63,395 nucleotides of DNA from Brevibacterium senegalense (GTDB lineage Bacteria; Actinomycetota; Actinomycetes; Actinomycetales; Brevibacteriaceae), in contig DYUK01000016.1 in NCBI GenBank assembly GCA_020743695.1, positions 1-63,395 of the forward strand, given 5' to 3'. The notes beneath the pieces are model-generated. The model was not told the origin of the DNA, did no database searches, and saw only the letters and a program-made list of their open reading frames with translations. A program made the position numbers and the translations under genes. Positions 38,373 through 46,948 of this stretch are shown piece by piece. Every line of letters begins with the position of its first letter. The stretch's first letter is position 1.

Positions 38373-38377
38373 GACGC

Positions 38378-39325
38378 ATGACAGCACGATTCGCAGCAGG
38401 CGTGGGCCTGCGCACGACCCATGGCAGCGACGTCCTCTCCGTCTGGTACCCGGCGCCGGTCCTGGGCACCTCCGCCGAGGCCGCCCAGACCTCCGCGCAG
38501 AGCGCGCTCAGCACCGCGGACCTCGAGGCCCTGGCGGGCGCGGACGAGGCACGCGGGACCGCGACGGACGTCGTCACGACCGTCATCGACCTGGACGAGG
38601 CCCCGGCGGACGCCGCGGACGGCTACCTGCGCCTCCACGCGCTCTCCCACCGTCTCGTCACCCCCAACTCGATCAGCCTCGACGGCCTGTTCGGGAAGCT
38701 CACGAACGTCGTGTGGACGTCCTCGGGCGCGTGCGCGGTCGAGGGCTTCGACGTCGTGCGCGCGAAGCTGATGGCCCGCGACGGCCAGGTCGCCGTGTAC
38801 GGAGTCGACAAGTTCCCGCGCATGACGGACTTCGTCGTCCCCTCCGGTGTGCGGATCGGCGACGCGGACCGCGTGCGCCTGGGCGCGCACCTGGCCCAGG
38901 GGACCGTCGTCATGCACGAGGGCTTCGTGAACTTCAACGCGGGCACCCTGGGCGCGGCGATGATCGAGGGGCGCATCTCGCAGGGGGTCGTCGTGGGCGA
39001 CGGCACGGACGTGGGCGGCGGCGCCTCGATCATGGGCACCCTGTCCGGCGGCAACGCGCTGCGCATCACGGTGGGCGCGGGCACCCTGCTGGGCGCGAAC
39101 TCCGGCATCGGCATCTCGCTGGGCGACAACTGCATCGTCGAGGCGGGCCTCTACGTGACCGCCGGGACCCCGGTGGCACTGGTCGAGGAGCGCGGACGCG
39201 TCGTCAAGGCGATCGAGCTGTCCGGCGCGGACGGTGTCCTGCTGCGCCGCAACGGCCGCACCGGCGGTGTCGAAGCGCTGGCGCGCACGGACCGCGGCAT
39301 CGAGCTCAACCCCGACCTGCACTGA
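38378..39325 (+). CDS. dapD: 2,3,4,5-tetrahydropyridine-2,6-dicarboxylate N-succinyltransferase
   Basis: Left-handed beta-helix repeats; [34 protein letters not shown]. Confidence 0.93.
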   Translation: MTARFAAGVGLRTTHGSDVLSVWYPAPVLGTSAEAAQTSAQSALSTADLEALAGADEARGTATDVVTTVIDLDEAPADAADGYLRLHALSHRLVTPNSISLDGLFGKLTNVVWTSSGACAVEGFDVVRAKLMARDGQVAVYGVDKFPRMTDFVVPSGVRIGDADRVRLGAHLAQGTVVMHEGFVNFNAGTLGAAMIEGRISQGVVVGDGTDVGGGASIMGTLSGGNALRITVGAGTLLGANSGIGISLGDNCIVEAGLYVTAGTPVALVEERGRVVKAIELSGADGVLLRRNGRTGGVEALARTDRGIELNPDLH

Positions 39326-39413
39326 GCCCCGACCTGCACTGAGTCGGGTGAGGGGCAGGCACTCCTGTCGCTCCTGCGCTGAACGCTCCGCAGCTGCGTG
39401 AGAGGGTGGGTCC

Positions 39414-40772
39414 ATGAGTACGGACCCGCCCTCTCACGCGTCTGAGTCCCGTCCTTCTGCGCCGCCTGCAGGTCCACCGGTGCCGCCACCTGCTCAGCAA
39501 CCGCCGCAACCACCGCAGCCCGGCCCACCTGCGCAGCCTGCGTCGTCAGTGCCGCCCGCGTCGTCGGTGCCTCCCCGCGCCCTGGCCCCTGATCTGGCCC
39601 GGGGCTTCATGCTCCTCCTCATCGCGATCGCGAACGTCTCCTGGCATCTGTGGGGGCATCCCACGGGCCTCATGTCCGCGCATCCGACGGACGGAGGACC
39701 GGTGGACACCGCGCTGGCCGCCGTCTCGCTCGTCTTCATCGACGGGCGCATCTACCCGATGTTCGCGTTCCTCTTCGGCTACGGCATGGTCCAGTTCGCA
39801 CGGTCCCGGGTGGCCCGCGGGTTCCCCGACCGCATCGTCGACCGGATGCTGCTGCGCCGGCACCTCTGGCTGCTGGTGTTCGGGTTCGTGCACGCGCTGC
39901 TGCTGTTCAACGGCGACATCCTGGGCGCGTACGGACTCGCGGGTCTGATCCTGGGCGCGGCGCTCTTCCGGCGCTCCGACAAGGCGTTGCGGATCACCTC
40001 GTGGGTGTTGGCCGGCGCCCTCCTCCTCTTCGCGCTGGGCGGCCTCGTCATCGGACTTCTCATGCTCCTCCTGCCCGCGGAAGTGCAGGAGGAGATCGCC
40101 CGGTCGACGGAGGCGAACGGATCGATCACGGACATGATCGCCGGGCAGTCGAACTACGCACTGGCTGCGCTGATCCGCGCGGGGATGTGGATCGGGTCGA
40201 CGATCGGGACCGTCCTCATGCTCACGGTCCCGTTGGCCATGGTGCTGGGGTGGCTCGCAGCCCGGCGCGGCCTGCTGGACGATCCAGCCGCACACCGGCC
40301 CACGCTGGTGAGCATCGCCGTCTGGGGCATCGCGATCGGAGCGGTGGGCGGCCTGCCCAGCGCCCTCGCGTTCACGGGCGTCCTCCCCGTTCCGGCCATG
40401 AACAGCTGGATGCTCTCCGGCATCGACCAGCTCACAGGTGTGGCCGGTGGTGCGGGCTACGCCGCCGCTTTCGGCCTGCTCGCCCTGCGGATCGGCTCGC
40501 GGCCCGGTCGCATCTCCTCCGCCGTCGCCGGCGTGGGCCGCCGGTCGCTCAGCTTCTACCTGCTCCAGTCGGTGCTCTTCGCCCCGCTGCTGACGGCGTG
40601 GGGCTTCGGTCTGGGACAGCACGTGGGCACGGCGATCGCCTTCGCGATCGCGGTGGGCGTGTGGCTGCTGTCCGTGGTGCTGGCCGCCGTCATGGACGTG
40701 CGGAACACCCGCGGACCGGCGGAGCGGCTGTTGCGCCGCCTCACCTACGGACCCCACGACCCGGCACGGTGA
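39414..40772 (+). CDS. DUF418 family membrane protein
   Basis: RALAPDLARGFMLLLIAIANVSWHLWG, FAFLFGYGMVQFARSR, GRRSLSFYLLQSVLFAPL. Confidence 0.85.
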   Translation: MSTDPPSHASESRPSAPPAGPPVPPPAQQPPQPPQPGPPAQPASSVPPASSVPPRALAPDLARGFMLLLIAIANVSWHLWGHPTGLMSAHPTDGGPVDTALAAVSLVFIDGRIYPMFAFLFGYGMVQFARSRVARGFPDRIVDRMLLRRHLWLLVFGFVHALLLFNGDILGAYGLAGLILGAALFRRSDKALRITSWVLAGALLLFALGGLVIGLLMLLLPAEVQEEIARSTEANGSITDMIAGQSNYALAALIRAGMWIGSTIGTVLMLTVPLAMVLGWLAARRGLLDDPAAHRPTLVSIAVWGIAIGAVGGLPSALAFTGVLPVPAMNSWMLSGIDQLTGVAGGAGYAAAFGLLALRIGSRPGRISSAVAGVGRRSLSFYLLQSVLFAPLLTAWGFGLGQHVGTAIAFAIAVGVWLLSVVLAAVMDVRNTRGPAERLLRRLTYGPHDPAR

Positions 40773-40830
40773 GGGGTCCCCGCGGGGACGTGCTGGTGAG
40801 AGTCCGGACCAGCCACCTGTGATCTCTCTG

Positions 40831-40893
40831 CGTTGAGGTGTCCGTACACGCCCCATTCCGACTGAAATCGGGGCGTGTACGGACACCTCAACG
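40831..40893. repeat. 24-bp perfect inverted repeat
   Basis: CGTTGAGGTGTCCGTACACGCCCC (40831-40854) / GGGGCGTGTACGGACACCTCAACG (40870-40893), 15-nt loop. Confidence 0.9.
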
Positions 40894-40929
40894 AGTTGTG
40901 CGGCACCGTGCGTCCCCGCGGGGACGCGA

Positions 40930-40971
40930 AACGGCCCTGGACTCCCACTCAGGTGGGGTTCCAGGGCCGTT
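40930..40971 (-). terminator. Terminator-like hairpin downstream of gltA
   Basis: AACGGCCCTGGA / TCCAGGGCCGTT, 12 bp. Confidence 0.7.
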
Positions 40972-40986
40972 CGTGCGAGCAGTGCC

Positions 40987-42273
40987 TCAGCGCTGGTCGG
41001 TGGGCACGTAGGTGCGCGCGGCGGAACCGGTGTAGATCTGGCGCGGACGGCCGATCTTCGTCTCCGGGTCCTTCGCCGCCTCGCGCCACTGGGCGATCCA
41101 GCCGGGCAGGCGACCCACCGCGAACAGCACGGTGAACATGTTCGTGGGGAAGCCCAGCGCCTTGTAGATGAGACCGGTGTAGAAGTCGACGTTCGGATAC
41201 AGCTTGCGCTCGACGAAGTAGTCGTCGGCCAGCGCGATCTCCTCGAGGCTCTTGGCCAGGTCGAGCATCTCGTCGTTGCCGCCCAGCTTCTCCAGGACCT
41301 CGTCCGCCGTCTTCTTGATGATCGCGGCACGCGGATCGTAGTTCTTGTAGACGCGGTGGCCGAAGCCCATGAGGCGGACGCCGTCCTCCTTGTTCTTCAC
41401 CCGCTCCATGAACTTCGCGGGGCCGTCGTCCGACTTCTGGATCTCCTCGAGCATCTCGAGGACCGCGGAGTTGGCGCCACCGTGCAGCGGACCGGCCAGC
41501 GCGTTGATGCCGGCGGAGATCGACTGGTAGAGGTTCGCCTGCGACGAGCCCACGAGGCGGACCGTCGACGTCGAGCAGTTCTGCTCGTGGTCCGCGTGGA
41601 GGATGAACAGCTGGTCGAGCGCACGCAGCGCCAGCGGGTCGATCTCGTACGGCTCCGAGGGGAAGCCGAAGTTCACGCGAAGGAAGTTCTCCACGAGACC
41701 CAGATCGTTGTCCGGGAACACGACCGGCAGACCCTCCGAGTGGCGGTGAGCGAACGCCGCGATCGTGGGCATCTTCGCCAGGAGGCGCGCGGTCGACAGA
41801 TCGATCTGCGCCTCATCCGTGACGGACAGGCTGTCCTGGTAGAAGGTCGACAGCGCGGCGATCGCGGACGACACCATGGGCATGGGGTGCGCGTCGTAGG
41901 GGAACGCCTGGAAGAACCGACGCATGTCCTCGTGCAGGAGCGTGTGCTCGCGCAGCGTCGCGTCGAAGTCAGCCAGCTGCTGCGAGGTGGGCAGCTCGCC
42001 GTGGATGAGCAGGTAGGACACCTCGACGAACGTCGACTTCTCCGTCAGCTCCGCAATGTCGTAGCCGCGGTAGCGGAGGATGCCCTCATCCCCGTCGATG
42101 TACGTGATCGCCGACGACAGCGACGCGGTGTTCGCGAAACCGGGATCGTAGGTGACCTGACCCGTCGAGCTCAGCAGCGAGTTGATCCGCAGACCGTCGT
42201 TGCCCTCCACGGCCTCGACGAGGTCGAGTTCCAGCTCCTGGTCGCTCGTGCGAAGCACAGCATCCTTCGTCAT
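40987..42273 (-). CDS. gltA: Citrate synthase
   Basis: DGDEGILRYRGYDIAEL, LHADHEQNCSTSTVRLVGSS, GPLHGGANSAVLEML, MGFGHRVYKNYDPRA. Confidence 0.96.
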   Translation of the reverse strand: MTKDAVLRTSDQELELDLVEAVEGNDGLRINSLLSSTGQVTYDPGFANTASLSSAITYIDGDEGILRYRGYDIAELTEKSTFVEVSYLLIHGELPTSQQLADFDATLREHTLLHEDMRRFFQAFPYDAHPMPMVSSAIAALSTFYQDSLSVTDEAQIDLSTARLLAKMPTIAAFAHRHSEGLPVVFPDNDLGLVENFLRVNFGFPSEPYEIDPLALRALDQLFILHADHEQNCSTSTVRLVGSSQANLYQSISAGINALAGPLHGGANSAVLEMLEEIQKSDDGPAKFMERVKNKEDGVRLMGFGHRVYKNYDPRAAIIKKTADEVLEKLGGNDEMLDLAKSLEEIALADDYFVERKLYPNVDFYTGLIYKALGFPTNMFTVLFAVGRLPGWIAQWREAAKDPETKIGRPRQIYTGSAARTYVPTDQR

Positions 42274-42457
42274 GCGGGTACCTCTCATCTTCGTGTCCCG
42301 GCGGTGGCCGGGCTTGGATGTTTCCCAGCAGAAGCTGAGTATGGATTCAAAGTCTTCTGCAGACTAGCCGAACTGTCCACGCGGCACGAAATCACCAGAC
42401 GATGGTGTACCATGCCCCGCGCGCGGCCCCGAGCCTGCCCGGCGAACCGCCGCCGCA

Positions 42458-43579
42458 TCAGCCGCGCAGGCGGTCCGCCGCCTCCCGGATCACATCGTCC
42501 GAGGCGGTGAGCGCGATGCGCACGTGGCGCGCTCCGGCCTCGCCGTAGAACGCACCGGGACCGGCGATGATCCCCCGCTGCGCGAGGGCCTCGATCGTGT
42601 CCCAGCAGTCCTCGTCCCGGGTCGCCCACAGATAGAGACCCGCCTCCGAATGATCGATGCGCGCGCCGAAGGCCTCGACCGCCGGACGCAGCACCGCGCG
42701 CCGGGCGCGGTAGAGCTCCTTCTGCTCCCGGACATGCGCCTCGTCCTTGAGCGCCGCGATCGCGGCGGCCTGCACGGGCCCCGGCATGATCATGCCGGCG
42801 TGCTTGCGCGCGTTTGTCAACGGTCCCACGAGAGCCGGGTCGCCCGCGAGGAACGCGGCACGGTAACCGGCCAGGTTGGACTGCTTCGACAGGGAGTACA
42901 CGGACAGCACGCCCGTGTGGTCGTCACCCACGACGCGGGGGTCCAGGATTCCGGGAGCGGTGTCCTCGCCCTCCCAGCCCAGGCGCGCGTAGCACTCGTC
43001 CGAGGCGAGGACGACGCCGGCCTCCCGCGTCCGCCGGACGACCGCCGCCAGCGTCTCAGGGTCGAGAACACGACCGGTCGGGTTGCCCGGCGAATTGATC
43101 CACAGCAGTCCCACGCCCTCCAGCGAGGCTCCGGCCAGGATGTCGTCGACGTCGAGGACCCGCGCCTCGACTCCGGCGAGCGTTGCCCCCATCGCGTAGG
43201 TGGGGTACGCCGCGGCCGGGTGCGCGACCGCCAGACCCCGGCCGGCGAGGCCCAGGAGGGTGGGCAGCCATGCGACGGCCTCTTTCGATCCCACGAGTGG
43301 CAGCACCTGCGTCGCGGGATCGAGCGTCGCGCCGAAGACCCGGGCGTACCAGTCCGCGATCGCACCGCGCAGCTGCGGGGTGCCCGCGGTCGTGGGGTAA
43401 CCGGGCCAATCCGCGGCGGCGGCCAGCGCCTCGCGGATGACGGGCGGGGTGGGGTCGACGGGCGTGCCGATCGACAGGTCGCAGACGCCGCCGGGGTGCG
43501 CGTCCGCGGTCGCGCGGTAGGGCGCGAGCGTGTCCCACGGGTAATCGGGCAGGGACAGGCCGAATCCTGTCTGCGTCAC
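42458..43579 (-). CDS. dapC: Succinyldiaminopimelate aminotransferase
   Basis: Class I aminotransferase: YPTTAGTPQLRGAIADWY, LLWINSPGNPTGRVL, SVYSLSKQSNLAGYRAAF; next to fdxA. Confidence 0.9.
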   Translation of the reverse strand: MTQTGFGLSLPDYPWDTLAPYRATADAHPGGVCDLSIGTPVDPTPPVIREALAAAADWPGYPTTAGTPQLRGAIADWYARVFGATLDPATQVLPLVGSKEAVAWLPTLLGLAGRGLAVAHPAAAYPTYAMGATLAGVEARVLDVDDILAGASLEGVGLLWINSPGNPTGRVLDPETLAAVVRRTREAGVVLASDECYARLGWEGEDTAPGILDPRVVGDDHTGVLSVYSLSKQSNLAGYRAAFLAGDPALVGPLTNARKHAGMIMPGPVQAAAIAALKDEAHVREQKELYRARRAVLRPAVEAFGARIDHSEAGLYLWATRDEDCWDTIEALAQRGIIAGPGAFYGEAGARHVRIALTASDDVIREAADRLRG

Positions 43580-43584
43580 GGGGC

Positions 43585-43908
43585 TCAGTCCTGGTTCTGC
43601 GGGGGCAGGGCGGCGATGAGCGGGTGATCGGTCCCCGTGTTGCCCACCTTCGCGGCACCGCCGGGAGAGCCCAGGTCGTCGAAGAAGTCCACGTTGGCGT
43701 TGTAGTACTCCGCCCACTCCTCCGGCACGTCGTCCTCGTAGTAGATCGCCTCGACCGGGCAGACCGGCTCGCAGGCCCCGCAGTCCACGCACTCATCGGG
43801 GTGGATGTAGAGCATCCGCTCGCCCTCGTAGATGCAGTCCACGGGACATTCGTCGATGCACGCCTTGTCCTTGAGGTCCACACACGGCTGCGCGATGACG
43901 TATGTCAC
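43585..43908 (-). CDS. fdxA: Ferredoxin, 4Fe-4S/3Fe-4S (FdxA)
   Basis: VTYVIAQPCVDLKDKACIDECPVDCIYEGERMLYIHPDECVDCGACEPVCPVEAIYYEDD. Confidence 0.95.
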   Translation of the reverse strand: MTYVIAQPCVDLKDKACIDECPVDCIYEGERMLYIHPDECVDCGACEPVCPVEAIYYEDDVPEEWAEYYNANVDFFDDLGSPGGAAKVGNTGTDHPLIAALPPQNQD

Positions 43909-44020
43909 TGTCACTTCTCCTATGGCTCCGGATCCACTCCTCACCAGGGTACTCCCCTAGAGTGGAGTGACCCCACCCCCGTCGCCCATCGCGACGCACA
44001 GTCGAAGCAGAGGTCAGTCC

Positions 44021-45070
44021 ATGGAGCTGCGTCCCGGAATCCGCGTCGTCCTCAGGTACCGCAGCGGCGACCAGGCGACGGATGCACTGGGACTCGTCGA
44101 CGAGGTGACGGATCTCACCGTCACGGTGCGGACGAAGCGCGGTCCGGTCGTCGTCGACCGGGAGTCGATCCTCGTCGCCCACGAGGTCCCGCCCGCCCCG
44201 GTCCGCACGGGACAGCCGCACCGGGCCCTTTCCGCGGTCGACCTGCGCCGCATCTCCGCCGCCGCCTGGCTCCCTCCGCAGAGCACGTGGCTCCACGCGG
44301 ACAACGTGCGCGCGGAGGCGGAGGGGTCGACCGACTTCGTCCAGACCGGCTGGTTGCTGCGCGCGGAGGCGGACTCGCCCTCGCGCCGGGCGTCCTCCGC
44401 TCTGCCGCTCGACGCACCGGGGATGCCCGCCGCACAGGCCCTCGACGCCGTCGAGGCCTGGTACGCCGCGCGCGGTCTGAGTCCTCAGATCCAGATCTAC
44501 TCCGCGGACGCGAGCGCCGCACTCGACCCCACCTGCGCGGAGCTGGGGCCGCTGCTGCGCGAGCGCGGGTTCACCCCCTCGGCCCCGGTCCTGCTGCTGA
44601 CGGGGGCCACGCGCGAGGCCGCCGCCGGGGCCACCCGTGCGACGGACGCCGCTCTGCCCGGCCTCACGATCCACGTGGAGGACGAGCCGTCGGAGGATCT
44701 CGTGACCGCGCTGGGGCGCGATCCTGAGGCACCCGACCGCGCGGCCTTCACCCGCCTGCTCACCTCCGGCGAGCAGGTCCAGTTCGTGTCCGCGTGGGCG
44801 CATCATCCGGACGGCTCGCGCAGTCCGGTCGCCGCGTGCCGTCTGGCGGAGGTGAACCGCTGGGCGGTCGTGACGAACCTCGTCACGCACCCCGGGCTGC
44901 GCCGTCGCGGGGCCGGCCGTGCGATCGTGCGCGCCGCACTCGCGACCGCGGCCGGGCGCGGTGTGCGCTCCTACCTCGTCGATGTGGAGGCGGACAACGC
45001 GGCGTCCCTGGCCCTCTTCGAGTCCCTAGGCGCGACGGTCGCCCAGCGCAGCTGGTACGCCCGCCGCTGA
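44021..45070 (+). CDS. GNAT family N-acetyltransferase
   Basis: NLVTHPGLRRRGAGRAIVRAALATAAGRGVRSYLVDVEADNAASLALFESLGA. Confidence 0.85.
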   Translation: MELRPGIRVVLRYRSGDQATDALGLVDEVTDLTVTVRTKRGPVVVDRESILVAHEVPPAPVRTGQPHRALSAVDLRRISAAAWLPPQSTWLHADNVRAEAEGSTDFVQTGWLLRAEADSPSRRASSALPLDAPGMPAAQALDAVEAWYAARGLSPQIQIYSADASAALDPTCAELGPLLRERGFTPSAPVLLLTGATREAAAGATRATDAALPGLTIHVEDEPSEDLVTALGRDPEAPDRAAFTRLLTSGEQVQFVSAWAHHPDGSRSPVAACRLAEVNRWAVVTNLVTHPGLRRRGAGRAIVRAALATAAGRGVRSYLVDVEADNAASLALFESLGATVAQRSWYARR

Positions 45071-45080
45071 CGGTCCCGGC

Positions 45081-45130
45081 TCACCGCCGACCCCGGGGGC
45101 TCACCGCCGACCCCGGGGGCTCACCGCCGA
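45081..45130. repeat. Short tandem repeat, 20-bp period
   Basis: TCACCGCCGACCCCGGGGGC x2 plus a partial third copy; related TCACCGCCGGCCCC at ~45155. Confidence 0.9.
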
Positions 45131-45180
45131 ACCGCCGCCGCTGACCGTCCCTGCTCACCGCCGGCCCCAGCGGCACCTGG

Positions 45181-46881
45181 TCAGTCCTCGCAGATGACAC
45201 GGTTGACCGGCCGGTAGACGGTCGTGAAGTCGTCCTCCTGCACGACGTCCCCGGTGTCCGCGTCGCGGATCGTGCGGTAGATCGTGATGGACCAGCCCTC
45301 CCTGGGTGACTGCGGGGAGCATTCCGGGCCGGATTCCCGCACCGTGCCCGGCGAGGTGTGGGCGAAGCGGTCGGAGGCATCGGCTTCGACCTCGACCGTC
45401 TTGACGCCCAGCACGCGGGCGTGGACCTCGCCCCCGGACAGGCTCATGTCCAGTACGACCGGCTCATCGGAGGTGTTCGTGAACTTGAGGTCGATCGACG
45501 ACCAGTCGAGCGTCGTCTCGCGGCCCTCCGGGTAGCGGGAGATGTAGCGGGAGTGCGCCTGATGCTCGTCCAGGTCGAAGCCCGCGAAGAACGCCGCGTT
45601 GAACAGGGTCGTCGACACCTGTGAGATCCCGCCGCCGTAGTCCTTCGTCATCTGCCCCTCCATGATGACGCCCGCCTGCTTGTAGCCGTTCGCGGCGGTC
45701 CGCTGGCCCAGGGTCTCGTTGAGGGAGAACTGCTCACCGGGCTGCAGCACGGTGCCGCTCACGGAGTCCGTCGACACGCGCAGGTTCGTGTCGCGGTTGG
45801 GTTCGGAGTCGTACGAGGTGGAGAACTCCGCGATCGTGTCGGAGAAGTCCGCCTCCTCCGCATCCTCCGTCGTGAACTCCGGCTCCTCCTCCGTCAGCTC
45901 GATCTCCCCGCTGCGATCGTCCGCGGTCATCGCTTTCGCGACCGCGTCCGCCACCGCGTCCTCCTCCGCGCCCAGACCGCTGGAGGCCGGCACCACCGTG
46001 AGGTCGTCGCCGTCGATGTCGAAGCTCGCGTCCGTGGGGGCCTGGCCCACGTCCGGGTTCTCCTCGAAGACCGCCTCTGTGAGACCGCCGGCGTCGAACA
46101 CCGGGGCGAGCGTCCCGTCCTGCGGTTCGAAGGACAGGTGGCCGGCGATGGTCTGCGCGGACACCTCCATCCCCTGGGTCTCGCCGTCCGGATCTGTCGC
46201 CTCGAGGGACACGTCGTCGGAGACCGCGGGCTCGGCCACCTCGGACCGCACCTGCTCCGCCTCCTCCGTCGTGATGTCCGGCTCCGTGGCGATCGGCTCG
46301 ACGGTCACCTCGTCCGCGCGCAGCCACTGCTGCTCGATCGCCTCGCGCAGGGCGGAGTCCGCCACGACGATCCCGTCCTCGCCCTTCGTCACGATCGCGG
46401 CCCGGTCCTCGTCGTACTCGAGCTGCGCGTCGACGGGTTCCAGGGTGAGGTCCTCCGACGTCGACTCCAGCACGGGCCCCAGCGCGTCCTCGTCGATGTC
46501 GAGGACCGGCGCGATCTCCTCGTCCTCGAACAGGCGCGACCAGACGACGCGGGGGTCCAGGGAGAAGCCCAAGGCGGAGTCGACGGTCGCCTCGACGTCG
46601 ACGCTCAGTCCCGCGTCCACCGGGTCGAAGGTCGCGGACGACTCACCGGCGACGACGTCCACCTCCTGCTGCGGGGTCTCCCCCAGTCCGTCGGTCAGCG
46701 CGGTCACCGCCTCGTCGCGGTCCATCCCGCCGATGTCGACGCCCATCGACCGCGCACCGGACGGGGCCGAGGTGGACTGCCACGCGGCCAGCAGCACGTA
46801 GGCGCCGGCCAGCAGGACGGCGACGACCGAGCCGATGATGAGCCACCACCGCTTCGTCCTGCCGGCGCTTCCCTGTGTCAT
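45181..46881 (-). CDS. VanW family protein
   Basis: N-terminal TM; RVSTDSVSGTVLQPGEQFSLNETLGQRTAANGYKQAGVIMEGQMTKDYGGGISQVSTTLFNAAFFAGF. Confidence 0.92.
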   Translation of the reverse strand: MTQGSAGRTKRWWLIIGSVVAVLLAGAYVLLAAWQSTSAPSGARSMGVDIGGMDRDEAVTALTDGLGETPQQEVDVVAGESSATFDPVDAGLSVDVEATVDSALGFSLDPRVVWSRLFEDEEIAPVLDIDEDALGPVLESTSEDLTLEPVDAQLEYDEDRAAIVTKGEDGIVVADSALREAIEQQWLRADEVTVEPIATEPDITTEEAEQVRSEVAEPAVSDDVSLEATDPDGETQGMEVSAQTIAGHLSFEPQDGTLAPVFDAGGLTEAVFEENPDVGQAPTDASFDIDGDDLTVVPASSGLGAEEDAVADAVAKAMTADDRSGEIELTEEEPEFTTEDAEEADFSDTIAEFSTSYDSEPNRDTNLRVSTDSVSGTVLQPGEQFSLNETLGQRTAANGYKQAGVIMEGQMTKDYGGGISQVSTTLFNAAFFAGFDLDEHQAHSRYISRYPEGRETTLDWSSIDLKFTNTSDEPVVLDMSLSGGEVHARVLGVKTVEVEADASDRFAHTSPGTVRESGPECSPQSPREGWSITIYRTIRDADTGDVVQEDDFTTVYRPVNRVICED

Positions 46882-46948
46882 GCGCGTCGTCCTGCACTTC
46901 CCGCTCTCGTACCGACGGCGGTCACCGCCGGAGATCACGAGAAATGTA

